A stretch of DNA of 64,000 nucleotides from Flavobacteriaceae bacterium. Lineage in GTDB: Bacteria; Bacteroidota; Bacteroidia; Flavobacteriales; Flavobacteriaceae. Positions 1 to 7,616 of the stretch are shown here, in pieces (positions within the stretch are counted from its first letter, which is position 1; each line of letters starts with the position of its first letter). Made by a program: the position numbers and the translations under genes. The stretch lies in assembly GCA_013373635.1 (NCBI GenBank), contig JABXHN010000010.1, forward strand, positions 1 to 64,000, read 5' to 3'. The notes below the pieces were generated by a model. It ran no database searches, was not told the origin of the DNA, and saw only the letters and a program-made list of their open reading frames with translations.

Positions 1-53
1 AGAGCGCTTGCCTGGCAGGCAAGAGGCCACCGGTTCGAATCCGGTATTCTCCA
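1..53 (+). tRNA. tRNA-Ala(GGC), 3' part only
   Basis: The 3' two thirds of a tRNA cut by the window edge. The anticodon stem CTTGC/GCAAG (7-11 and 19-23) closes the loop CTGGCAG with anticodon GGC at 14-16. The T arm ACCGG-TTCGAAT-CCGGT follows, then the acceptor strand ATTCTCC (46-52) and discriminator A53. GGC reads Ala codon GCC, and U70 and A73 fit alanine identity. CCA is not encoded. The 5' acceptor strand and most of the D arm lie outside the window, so the G3:U70 pair cannot be confirmed. Confidence 0.9.
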
Positions 54-74
54 CTTCAAATGCAACAAATAATT

Positions 75-101
75 AAAGGCTTCCTCTGGGAGCCTTTTTT
101 T
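75..101 (+). terminator. Rho-independent terminator after tRNA-Ala
   Basis: An 8-bp stem (77-84 with 88-95, one G-T wobble) with a 3-nt loop is followed by a run of seven T. A-T pairs extend its base. It sits 22 nt after the tRNA and ends the tRNA transcript. Confidence 0.85.
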
Positions 102-212
102 ACTTATATGACCCTGAGCACATTAACAACTTCTTTGTTCGCTATTCTTTTTTAACTACTTTCATAAGACTTTGTGAATTTAGATTAACTTTACAATACA
201 AATCAAACCATA

Positions 213-1013
213 ATGAAAAAAATTCTTGTACCCATAGGGACCCATCCACAGTCTGAAAAAACATTGCAATACGCAGTTGATTTTGCTCAACATATAGGAG
301 CTGAAATTTTTGTAATGACTGCTTTTAATTCACCAATGGCAGCTGGAAACTTATCGAATGTTGTCGGTAAAATAGAGAAGAGTAATCAAGAGTATTTAAA
401 TAACATTATCGAACTCGTAGACCAAAAAGGGGTTTCAATAAAAACAGCAACTTACGTTGGCTCTGTTATTGAAGGGCTTGAAGCAATTGATGCAAAATTG
501 GGGATTGATTTAATCATTATCGCTCCAAGAAGTACGGATATCAATGAAGACTTATATTTAGGTAATACAACGGGAAGCATCATTAAAAAAACAGACATTC
601 CAACTTTATTAGTGCCAAGAGAATGTGAATTTACTCCTATCAAAAAAATCTTAACGGCTTTTAAATCGGGAATTGTAACGGATTCGAGCATTTTAAAGCC
701 TTTGCTACTTATGAAAGCTGCCTTTGAAGCAAATGTTAACTTACTACTTGTGAAAACTCCTAATTACACTCAAGAAGATTTAGTAGTTGATCCTTCGCTA
801 ATGGATGTGAGTAAAAAAATTAGCATCACTGAAAATCAAACTACCTATATGGGTGTTTTAGAACATTTTCAAGGCAAAAAACCAGATTTATTGTGTGTTT
901 TTAGACGAAAAAGAGGGTTTTTTGAAAAATTATGGAAGAAAAATACCATTTCAAAATCTGAATTTTGGGTAAAAATTCCAGTGTTAGTACTTCCCTCAAA
1001 GAAGAATGAATAG
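213..1013 (+). CDS. Universal stress protein, tandem UspA domains
   Basis: 266 aa cytoplasmic protein. The first Usp domain (about 1-136) starts with the family's first beta strand, MKKILVPIG, and carries GNTTGSIIKK near residue 118, like the G-x(n)-G-[ST] ATP-binding loop, then the strand IPTLLVP. A second, more degenerate Usp domain (about 143-262) ends in IPVLVLP without a clear nucleotide loop. Tandem Usp proteins of 260-290 aa are common in flavobacteria. The gene stands alone after the tRNA terminator. The role in stress is family knowledge; the trigger cannot be read from the sequence. Confidence 0.88.
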   Translation: MKKILVPIGTHPQSEKTLQYAVDFAQHIGAEIFVMTAFNSPMAAGNLSNVVGKIEKSNQEYLNNIIELVDQKGVSIKTATYVGSVIEGLEAIDAKLGIDLIIIAPRSTDINEDLYLGNTTGSIIKKTDIPTLLVPRECEFTPIKKILTAFKSGIVTDSSILKPLLLMKAAFEANVNLLLVKTPNYTQEDLVVDPSLMDVSKKISITENQTTYMGVLEHFQGKKPDLLCVFRRKRGFFEKLWKKNTISKSEFWVKIPVLVLPSKKNE

Positions 1014-1110
1014 TATGAAATGGGTTTCTAACCAATCAAACTATTTAAATAAATAGAATTCTTGACCGAAGGGACACAACCATTCTATGAAAAAAATTGC
1101 AAAAAGCTGA

Positions 1111-1191
1111 TTTTGCATAACATTTAGTAGTGATGTGGGCAAAGCATTTACTGGTTCAGCTCCAGATATAGGTCCTTTTGAGAAAAACTAG
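1111..1191 (+). pseudogene. Remnant of a protein C-terminus (beta-helix type)
   Basis: An 81-bp open stretch without a start codon; the stop upstream in frame is at 1108-1110. Its product ends in ...TGSAPDIGPFEKN. The pattern APDIGxFE is a common end of secreted right-handed parallel beta-helix proteins (pectate-lyase-like), so this may be the last piece of a lost gene. A terminator-like hairpin follows 5 nt after the stop, as after an intact gene. The match is short and could be chance. The rest of the 242-bp gap (1014-1255) holds nothing I recognise. Confidence 0.35.
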
Positions 1192-1196
1192 ATTAT

Positions 1197-1235
1197 TAAG
1201 AAAAAGATGTTACGTATAGTAGCATCTTTTTCTTA
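1197..1235. terminator. Bidirectional hairpin terminator
   Basis: A perfect inverted repeat with 12-13 bp arms (1197-1209 and 1223-1235) and a 13-nt loop. The arms are A/T-rich, so U-rich RNA is made on either strand. It lies after the gene remnant on the plus strand and 21 nt after the stop of the minus-strand antitoxin gene. Confidence 0.7.
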
Positions 1236-1255
1236 TCATTATTATTTAATCTTAA

Positions 1256-1543
1256 TTACATCTGAAGGTTCAAATTAATTTTAGCTCCTAAAGCATTAAA
1301 AATACGCAAAACCGTTTCAAAAGTTACGTTCCCAGTACTATTTTCAAGTCTAGAAATTTGAGCTTTTTTAACTCCTACTAATTCTCCTAATTGTTCTTGT
1401 GTTAGATTTCGCTTTTTACGAGCAATTTTAATCATGTCTCCTATAAGCTCAAGTCTTAGTTCAAAATCGTATTCATCACGTTCATCAGTACCTTTAAGTC
1501 CAATTAATCGATCTTCAGCTTCACTTAATTTATATGTTTTCAT
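1256..1543 (-). CDS. XRE-family antitoxin of a HigBA-type pair
   Basis: 95 aa. The C-terminal part (about 33-92) is a Cro/CI helix-turn-helix: IARKKRNLTQEQLGELVGVKKAQISRLEN, where TQEQLGELVG and KKAQISRLE match the two helices of the DNA-binding unit. The N-terminal 30 residues are charged and probably contact the toxin. The gene lies 12 bp after the toxin, toxin first, as in HigBA systems, with an AAAGGAA ribosome-binding site. It should neutralise the toxin and repress the operon through the palindrome at 1836-1863. The frame is intact. Confidence 0.85.
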   Translation of the reverse strand: MKTYKLSEAEDRLIGLKGTDERDEYDFELRLELIGDMIKIARKKRNLTQEQLGELVGVKKAQISRLENSTGNVTFETVLRIFNALGAKINLNLQM

Positions 1544-1555
1544 TTGTATGTTCCT

Positions 1556-1813
1556 TTAAATAATTAACGTTGTAATTACTAGAGTTCTTTTTTTATCAGC
1601 TGTGCTCCAAAATGCTAAAAACCTGTATTGTGTTCCATAGTAAATTGTTCTAAACTCCCATATATTCCAATTAATTTTTTTAAAAAGCTTTGAGTCCATT
1701 TGCAACTCTGCTCTTATAAAATTTTGTAAAATTTTCTTTCTAACTTTTAAGTCTTGTTTTCGAACAAATTCAAAAGCCTCCCCCATTAATATCGTCTCAA
1801 ATCTCTTTATCAT
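1556..1813 (-). CDS. HigB/Gp49-family toxin, C-terminally truncated
   Basis: 85 aa. The motifs IWEFRTIYYGTQYRFLAFW (about 51-69) and KKRTLVIT belong to the phage Gp49/HigB mRNA-interferase family of the RelE fold. Members usually run on for about 25 residues through a THGIIKKTxKTP segment. Here the frame reads TTLII and stops at the point where the conserved HG would stand, 12 nt before the antitoxin start. The end has probably been lost, which may weaken or abolish RNA cleavage. Family assignment is firm; loss of activity is inferred. Confidence 0.75.
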   Translation of the reverse strand: MIKRFETILMGEAFEFVRKQDLKVRKKILQNFIRAELQMDSKLFKKINWNIWEFRTIYYGTQYRFLAFWSTADKKRTLVITTLII

Positions 1814-1827
1814 CCTTCATAAGTATT

Positions 1828-1863
1828 CAAAGATACAAAAGTTTCTCTATATGTAAACTTTTG
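1828..1863 (-). promoter_or_regulatory. Toxin-antitoxin promoter with overlapping palindromic operator
   Basis: On the minus strand TATCTTTG (1835-1828) matches the Bacteroidota -7 consensus TAnnTTTG and lies 14 nt before the toxin start. Directly upstream a perfect 9-bp inverted repeat CAAAAGTTT / AAACTTTTG (1836-1844 and 1855-1863, 10-nt spacer) fills the region from the -7 element to the -33 position. A palindrome placed over its own promoter is the usual operator of a toxin-antitoxin operon. The remaining sequence to 1989 shows no gene. Confidence 0.65.
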
Positions 1864-1989
1864 AATTGATCTTAAGTTTATTAATTAAAATAAATGTAGT
1901 GTCTATAGTTGGTATATTATTTGTTTTTCGACAAACTGCAAATCAATCTCGATTTATGTATCTTTACTCATTAATTGACCCAAAGATTC

Positions 1990-2541
1990 ATGTTAGAACT
2001 CTACAATAACATCAAGGCTTTACACCTTATTTTCGTGATCACTTGGTTTGCAGGATTGTTTTACCTCCCTAGATTGTTTATCTATATTATCGAAGCAAAA
2101 GAAAGGCCAGAGGATGCTCAAAAACACCTCTTACCACAATTACTCCTAATGACTCGCAGGCTTTTAAATATTATCACATGGCCTTCTGCTATTTTAGCAA
2201 CTTTATTTGCTGTAGTTCTCCTTGTGATTAACCCTCCTCTTTTAGGACTTCTTTGGATGCAGATGAAGCTCGGATTTGTAGTATTATTGTGGCTCTATCA
2301 CCTAAAAATTCACAAAATTGCCAAAGCTTATTTTAGAGGAGAGATTACCCACAGCTCAAAATTTATGCGCATTTTTAATGAGGTCGCCACCTTGTTGTTA
2401 TTCGCTATTATATTTATCGTAATTCTAAAAACATCCTTTAGTTGGATCTATGGATTTATCGGAATCATTCTTCTTAGTATCTTACTAATGATTGGTATTA
2501 AAGCCTATAAAAAATACAGAGAAAATCACCCTGACAAATAA
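1990..2541 (+). CDS. hemJ: HemJ-type protoporphyrinogen IX oxidase
   Basis: 183 aa inner-membrane protein with four to five hydrophobic helices. The start KALHLIFVITWFAGLFYLPRLFIY carries the conserved His and Trp of HemJ (CopD-like/UPF0093), and GLLWMQMKLGFVVLLWLYHL carries the conserved Lys. HemJ oxidises protoporphyrinogen IX to protoporphyrin IX. The ATG at 1990 is preferred over the in-frame TTG at 1975, because family members begin just before KALH. It is followed 18 bp later by pepP. The other heme genes lie 13 kb away, so hemJ is separate from the main heme operon. TATCTTTA at 1959-1966 is a possible -7 element. Confidence 0.82.
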   Translation: MLELYNNIKALHLIFVITWFAGLFYLPRLFIYIIEAKERPEDAQKHLLPQLLLMTRRLLNIITWPSAILATLFAVVLLVINPPLLGLLWMQMKLGFVVLLWLYHLKIHKIAKAYFRGEITHSSKFMRIFNEVATLLLFAIIFIVILKTSFSWIYGFIGIILLSILLMIGIKAYKKYRENHPDK

Positions 2542-2559
2542 CAAACACATAACCCTCTT

Positions 2560-3852
2560 ATGAAGTATCATTCTATTCCTTCGAGTTTATTTATAAAAAA
2601 CAGAGCTAAGTTTACAGCTCAAATGCAGCCTAAAAGTATTGCTGTATTTAACTCTTTAGACATTTATCCTACTGGTGCAGATTCTACCATGCCTTTTGAG
2701 CAAGAACGCAATCTTTTTTACCTCAGTGGAGCAGACCAAGAAGAAACGATTCTCTTGTTGTGTCCTGATGCCTACAATAAAAAATACCAAGAGGTATTAT
2801 TTGTTAGAGAAACCAATGAGCATATCGCTATTTGGGAGGGAGCTAAACTGACCAAAGAGCAGGCAACATCCGTTTCTGGAATCGAAACGGTACTCTGGCT
2901 CTCTGAATTTGATCGCGTGTTTACGGAACTGATGAGTGAAGTGGATACCATCTATCTCAATACCAACGAGCACTATAGGCAGGCTGTTGAAACCCAAACT
3001 CGTGAAGATCGATTTATCAAAAAAACACTTGAGCAATTTCCAGCTCATAAAAGAGCCAAGAGTTTTCCAATATTAGAAGCTATTCGTGGGGTTAAAGAAC
3101 CCGAAGAAATCGATTTAATGCAAGAAGCTTGTAATATCACTGAAAAAGGATTTAGACGTTTGCTTTCTTTTGTTAAACCAGGTGTTTGGGAATACGAAAT
3201 TGAAGCAGAACTCCTCCATGAATTTGTTCGCAACAGATCAAAAGGATTTGCCTACACTCCTATTATCGCTTCGGGAAAGAACGCCAATGTGCTCCACTAT
3301 ATCGAGAACAATCAGCAGTGTCAATCTGGTGATTTAATTCTCATGGATGTAGCTGCTGAATACGCCAACTACAGTTCCGATCTTACAAGAACCATTCCTG
3401 TAAATGGTCGCTTCTCCGATCGACAAAAAGCTGTTTACAATGCAGTACTTCGAGTAAAAGACGAGGCTACCTCCATGCTAAGACCTGGAGTTCTATGGGA
3501 TGAATACCACAAAGAAGTCGGCAAAATAATGACCTCTGAGCTCTTAGGACTAGGTCTATTAGACAAAGTAGCTATTCAAAACGAAGACCCTACTTGGCCC
3601 GCCTACAAAAAATACTTTATGCATGGAACTTCTCATCATATCGGCCTAAACACTCATGATTACGGCGCCTTAAAAACTCCAATGAAAGCAGGTATGGTCT
3701 TTACTGTTGAACCTGGAATATACATCCCAGATGAAGGATTTGGAATTCGAATCGAAGATGATGTAGTGATTCAAAAAGAGGGTGATCCATTTAATTTGAT
3801 GAAGAACATTCCTATTCTAGCTGATGAACTAGAAGATTTGATGAATTCCTAA
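2560..3852 (+). CDS. pepP: Xaa-Pro aminopeptidase (M24B, aminopeptidase P)
   Basis: 430 aa cytoplasmic metallopeptidase that removes an N-terminal residue preceding proline. An N-terminal domain (about 1-160, with the family's FYLSG motif) precedes the pita-bread catalytic domain. All five dimetal ligands are visible in order: two Asp in MDVAAEY...SSDLTRT, His in HGTSHHIGL, Glu in VEPGIYIP and Glu in RIEDDV. Length is normal for the family. It probably shares a transcript with hemJ. thiL starts 22 nt downstream under its own promoter. Confidence 0.92.
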   Translation: MKYHSIPSSLFIKNRAKFTAQMQPKSIAVFNSLDIYPTGADSTMPFEQERNLFYLSGADQEETILLLCPDAYNKKYQEVLFVRETNEHIAIWEGAKLTKEQATSVSGIETVLWLSEFDRVFTELMSEVDTIYLNTNEHYRQAVETQTREDRFIKKTLEQFPAHKRAKSFPILEAIRGVKEPEEIDLMQEACNITEKGFRRLLSFVKPGVWEYEIEAELLHEFVRNRSKGFAYTPIIASGKNANVLHYIENNQQCQSGDLILMDVAAEYANYSSDLTRTIPVNGRFSDRQKAVYNAVLRVKDEATSMLRPGVLWDEYHKEVGKIMTSELLGLGLLDKVAIQNEDPTWPAYKKYFMHGTSHHIGLNTHDYGALKTPMKAGMVFTVEPGIYIPDEGFGIRIEDDVVIQKEGDPFNLMKNIPILADELEDLMNS

Positions 3853-3870
3853 ACTAAAATAGTACCTTTG
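3837..3870 (+). promoter_or_regulatory. thiL promoter, possibly giving a leaderless mRNA
   Basis: TTTG (3837-3840) and TACCTTTG (3863-3870, a perfect TAnnTTTG) are 22 bp apart. The -7 element ends only 4 nt before the thiL ATG at 3875, so transcription would begin at or next to the start codon. No ribosome-binding site is present. Confidence 0.5.
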
Positions 3871-3874
3871 CGCC

Positions 3875-4924
3875 ATGTTAGAAGACAAGACGCCTCCCAA
3901 AACAGAATTAGAGCAATTAGGTGAGTTTGGACTCATCGATACGCTCACTAAGGACATCAAACTACAACACAAATCCACCTTAAAGGGTATTGGAGATGAT
4001 GCTGCTGTTCTTGATTTTAAAGACAGTAAAGTCGTAATGACAACTGATATGCTTGTGGAAGGAGTCCATTTTGACTTGGGGTTCATGCCTTTAAAACACG
4101 TGGGATACAAAGCGGTTATGGTCAACCTATCGGATGTTTGCGCTATGAATGCAACTCCTACTCAGATCACGGTTTCCATTGCGGTTTCAAATAGATTTCC
4201 ACTGGAAGCATTGGAGGAATTGTATTCTGGAATTCGCTTAGCTGCCGAACTCTACAAAGTGGATGTGGTCGGTGGAGATACCACCTCTTCAACTAAAGGA
4301 ATGATCATCAGTATTACAGCTCTTGGTATTGCAGATGAGAAAAAAATCACCTATCGATCTGGAGCAAAACCAACTGATTTACTAGTAGTTAGTGGGGATC
4401 TCGGTGGTGCCTATATGGGTCTTAAAGTCATGCAACGTGAAAATGAAGTCTTTAAAGTCAATCCTAATAACCAACCTGATTTAGAACCCTACCAATACAT
4501 CGTAGAGCGTTTATTAAAACCCGAAGCTAGAGTTGATATTGTCAAATTACTTAGCGATTTAGAGGTGGTTCCAACGTCGATGATCGATATTTCGGACGGG
4601 CTTTCTTCTGAAATTCTACACCTGTGTACGCATTCCAAAGTGGGATGTGATCTCTATGAAGAAAAACTTCCTCTCGACCCAACTGTTATCAGTGTTTGTG
4701 AAGAGTTTGAAGTAAACTCAACCACCATAGCACTAAGCGGTGGAGATGAATATGAATTGCTTTTTACGGTTGCTCAAAAGGATTACGACAAGATTAAAGC
4801 CAATCCAAATCTGACGGTCATCGGTTATATGACTGAAGAAGCTATGGGGGCTCATCTAGTGACTAGAGCTGATCAAAAAATTCCATTAAAAGCAATGGGG
4901 TGGAATTCTTTTGGGGAAGAATAA
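3875..4924 (+). CDS. thiL: Thiamine-monophosphate kinase
   Basis: 349 aa. ThiL phosphorylates thiamine monophosphate to thiamine pyrophosphate, the last step of the pathway. The family signatures are in order: GIGDDAAVL (Mg/ATP binding, about 38-46), the DMLVEGVHFD stretch, VDVVGGDTTSS, DISDGLSSE and LSGGDEYELLF. Fold and length fit the PurM/AIR-synthase superfamily. It lies after pepP with no other thiamine gene nearby and appears to have its own promoter with little or no 5' leader. Confidence 0.95.
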   Translation: MLEDKTPPKTELEQLGEFGLIDTLTKDIKLQHKSTLKGIGDDAAVLDFKDSKVVMTTDMLVEGVHFDLGFMPLKHVGYKAVMVNLSDVCAMNATPTQITVSIAVSNRFPLEALEELYSGIRLAAELYKVDVVGGDTTSSTKGMIISITALGIADEKKITYRSGAKPTDLLVVSGDLGGAYMGLKVMQRENEVFKVNPNNQPDLEPYQYIVERLLKPEARVDIVKLLSDLEVVPTSMIDISDGLSSEILHLCTHSKVGCDLYEEKLPLDPTVISVCEEFEVNSTTIALSGGDEYELLFTVAQKDYDKIKANPNLTVIGYMTEEAMGAHLVTRADQKIPLKAMGWNSFGEE

Positions 4925-5007
4925 TCCTTTTTGAACCTACTATTCTAGGGAATTCTATACTATCAAATTAATTTATCGCACTAAAGCTTAAACTAATCAT
5001 AAAATCA

Positions 5008-5037
5008 TTGATTTGCCCTTATTTAGTCGTATATTTG
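5008..5037 (+). promoter_or_regulatory. suf operon promoter
   Basis: TTG (5008-5010), a 19-bp spacer and TATATTTG (5030-5037) fit the Bacteroidota sigma-A promoter. It lies 30 nt before sufA in the only sizeable gap (4925-5067) upstream of the operon. I see no clear Fur or IscR-like operator in the gap. Confidence 0.75.
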
Positions 5038-5067
5038 TGCTCTATTTAGAATTAATCCATTTAAGAA

Positions 5068-5397
5068 ATGATTAAAGTATCAACATCGGCTAAGGAGCAA
5101 GTGCTCCGTCTTCTCACTGAGGAAGGCTTTAATCCAGATACGGCATATGTCCGTGTTGGGGTTAAAAGTGGTGGCTGCAGTGGGTTGTCTTACGAATTAA
5201 AATTCGATGATTCCTCCCTTGAAACCGATAAGGTTTTTGAGGATAATGGCGTAAAGATCTGTGTCGACAAAAAGAGTTTTCTGTATTTAGTAGGCACTAC
5301 TTTAGAGTATTCAGGTGGACTAAATGGTAAAGGCTTTGTATTTAATAACCCCAACGCTCAACGCACTTGTGGTTGTGGAGAAAGCTTTTCACTTTAA
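5068..5397 (+). CDS. sufA: A-type Fe-S carrier (SufA/IscA)
   Basis: 109 aa. The three conserved cysteines of HesB/IscA proteins are present: one in GGCSGLSY (about 35) and two in the C-terminal RTCGCGESF. A-type carriers accept Fe-S clusters from the SUF scaffold and pass them to apoproteins. It is the first gene of the suf operon and 9 bp before sufB. SufA is named from this context; sequence alone does not separate SufA from IscA or ErpA. Confidence 0.92.
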   Translation: MIKVSTSAKEQVLRLLTEEGFNPDTAYVRVGVKSGGCSGLSYELKFDDSSLETDKVFEDNGVKICVDKKSFLYLVGTTLEYSGGLNGKGFVFNNPNAQRTCGCGESFSL

Positions 5398-5406
5398 GAA
5401 CTGATT

Positions 5407-6852
5407 ATGGCATATACTGAAGAAGAATTAAAAAAAGAGCTCGAATCCAAAGAGTACGAATACGGTTTTTATACGGATATTGAATCGGACACCTTTCCCA
5501 AAGGACTTAACGAAGAAGTCGTTATTGCCCTTTCTAAGAAAAAAGAAGAACCCGATTGGATGACCGCTTGGCGTCTAGACGCCTTTAAAATCTGGAAGGA
5601 AATGCAAGAGCCCCAGTGGGCTAATGTGACCTATAAGAAACCGGATTTCCAAGACATTTCTTATTATTCTGCTCCAAATAAAAAACCAAAATACGAGTCA
5701 TTAGACGAAGTAGATCCAGAACTATTGGACACTTTTAACAAGCTTGGTATTTCATTGGACGAGCAAAAAAAATTAGCTGGGGTCGCTGTTGATATTGTGA
5801 TGGACTCTGTTTCTGTAGCAACAACTTTTAAAGAAACTCTTGCAGAAAAAGGAATTATCTTTTGCTCTATTTCAGAAGCGATTAAAAAACACCCTGAGCT
5901 TGTACAAAAATATATTGGATCTGTTGTTCCTAAGAAAGATAATTTTTACGCTGCATTAAACTCAGCTGTCTTTTCAGATGGATCCTTCTGCTATATTCCA
6001 AAAGGCGTTCGTTGTCCTATGGAGCTTTCTACTTACTTTAGAATCAATCAAGCAGGTACTGGGCAGTTCGAAAGAACGCTAGTGGTTGCCGATCAGGGAT
6101 CTTATGTAAGTTATTTGGAAGGATGTACTGCTCCTTCTAGAGATGAAAATCAATTACACGCTGCTGTGGTTGAACTTATCGCATTAGACGATGCAGAAAT
6201 CAAATATTCAACTGTTCAAAACTGGTTCCCTGGAGATAGTGAGGGAAAAGGTGGGGTCTACAATTTTGTTACCAAGAGAGGAATTTGTCACACCAATTCA
6301 AAAATCTCATGGACTCAGGTTGAAACAGGATCTGCAGTCACTTGGAAATACCCTTCTTGTGTATTAAAAGGAGACAACTCCATCGGAGAATTTTATTCGA
6401 TTGCAGTTACCAATAATTTCCAACAGGCAGATACAGGAACTAAGATGATTCACCTTGGAAAAAACACCAAGAGTACCATTATCTCGAAAGGTATTTCTGC
6501 TGGAAAATCACAAAACTCCTATAGAGGATTGGTTCAAGTAAGTCCAAGAGCGACCAATGCCAGAAACTTCTCTCAATGTGATTCATTACTTATGGGAAAT
6601 GAGTGTGGTGCTCATACCTTCCCTTATATAGAAGCGAGCAATAAATCTTCTCAAATAGAACACGAAGCAACCACTTCAAAAATTGGAGAGGATCAAATAT
6701 TTTATTGCAACCAAAGAGGAATTGATACCGAGACGGCCATCGCATTAATCGTCAATGGATTTTCAAAAGAAGTCCTCAACAAATTACCAATGGAATTTGC
6801 TGTAGAAGCACAAAAATTATTAGAAATCAGCCTTGAAGGCTCAGTAGGATAA
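5407..6852 (+). CDS. sufB: Fe-S cluster assembly scaffold subunit SufB
   Basis: 481 aa, normal length. The core has the SUF beta-helix motifs [28 protein letters not shown] and [25 protein letters not shown] near the C-terminus. SufB is the main scaffold of the SufBC2D complex, where sulfur from SufS/SufE and iron are joined into a cluster. It is followed 10 bp later by sufC, and the operon order sufB-C-D-S is standard. Confidence 0.97.
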   Translation: MAYTEEELKKELESKEYEYGFYTDIESDTFPKGLNEEVVIALSKKKEEPDWMTAWRLDAFKIWKEMQEPQWANVTYKKPDFQDISYYSAPNKKPKYESLDEVDPELLDTFNKLGISLDEQKKLAGVAVDIVMDSVSVATTFKETLAEKGIIFCSISEAIKKHPELVQKYIGSVVPKKDNFYAALNSAVFSDGSFCYIPKGVRCPMELSTYFRINQAGTGQFERTLVVADQGSYVSYLEGCTAPSRDENQLHAAVVELIALDDAEIKYSTVQNWFPGDSEGKGGVYNFVTKRGICHTNSKISWTQVETGSAVTWKYPSCVLKGDNSIGEFYSIAVTNNFQQADTGTKMIHLGKNTKSTIISKGISAGKSQNSYRGLVQVSPRATNARNFSQCDSLLMGNECGAHTFPYIEASNKSSQIEHEATTSKIGEDQIFYCNQRGIDTETAIALIVNGFSKEVLNKLPMEFAVEAQKLLEISLEGSVG

Positions 6853-6862
6853 ATAGAAGACT

Positions 6863-7615
6863 ATGTTAAAAATCGAGAATTTACACGCTCGTGTAGAAGA
6901 CAAAGAAATACTCAAAGGGATTAACCTTGAAATCAAACCTGGAGAGGTTCACGCCATCATGGGACCTAATGGTGCTGGAAAGAGTACCCTTTCATCTGTG
7001 ATTGCAGGGCATGAAGATTTTGAAGTAACCGATGGCTCCGTATTTTTAGACGGTGAAAATATAGATGAATTAGATCCAGAAGAAAGAGCTCATAAGGGGA
7101 TCTTCTTGTCGTTTCAATATCCTGTTGAGATTCCAGGAGTGAGTGTAACGAACTTCATCAAAGCAGCGATCAACGCCAATAGGAAAGCAAAAGGATTGGA
7201 AGATATGCCAGCAAACGAAATGCTGAAGCTTATCAAAGAAAAATCCTCCATGCTTGAAATCGATCGCAAATTCCTATCGAGATCGCTTAATGAAGGGTTT
7301 TCTGGTGGAGAGAAAAAGAGAAATGAAATTTTTCAAATGGCGATGTTAGAACCAAAGGTTGCCATCTTAGATGAAACCGATTCAGGACTCGATATCGATG
7401 CCCTTAGAATTGTAGCTAATGGGGTGAACAAACTCAAGAGCAAAGACAATGCAGTACTAGTGATTACACACTACCAACGTCTTTTAGATTATATCGTACC
7501 GGATTTTGTACACGTATTGTACAACGGAAAGATTGTCAAATCTGGAACGAAGGAATTAGCCTTAGAATTAGAAGAAAAAGGTTACGATTGGATCAAACAA
7601 GAAGCCGCTCAATAA
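6863..7615 (+). CDS. sufC: SUF complex ATPase SufC
   Basis: 250 aa ABC-type ATPase without a membrane partner. Walker [10 protein letters not shown] (about 34-42), the variant signature [14 protein letters not shown] and Walker [15 protein letters not shown] are typical of SufC; DETDSGLD distinguishes it from transport ATPases. ATP hydrolysis rearranges SufBC2D to expose the cluster assembly site. sufD starts 1 nt after its stop, suggesting translational coupling. Confidence 0.97.
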   Translation: MLKIENLHARVEDKEILKGINLEIKPGEVHAIMGPNGAGKSTLSSVIAGHEDFEVTDGSVFLDGENIDELDPEERAHKGIFLSFQYPVEIPGVSVTNFIKAAINANRKAKGLEDMPANEMLKLIKEKSSMLEIDRKFLSRSLNEGFSGGEKKRNEIFQMAMLEPKVAILDETDSGLDIDALRIVANGVNKLKSKDNAVLVITHYQRLLDYIVPDFVHVLYNGKIVKSGTKELALELEEKGYDWIKQEAAQ

Positions 7616-7616
7616 G

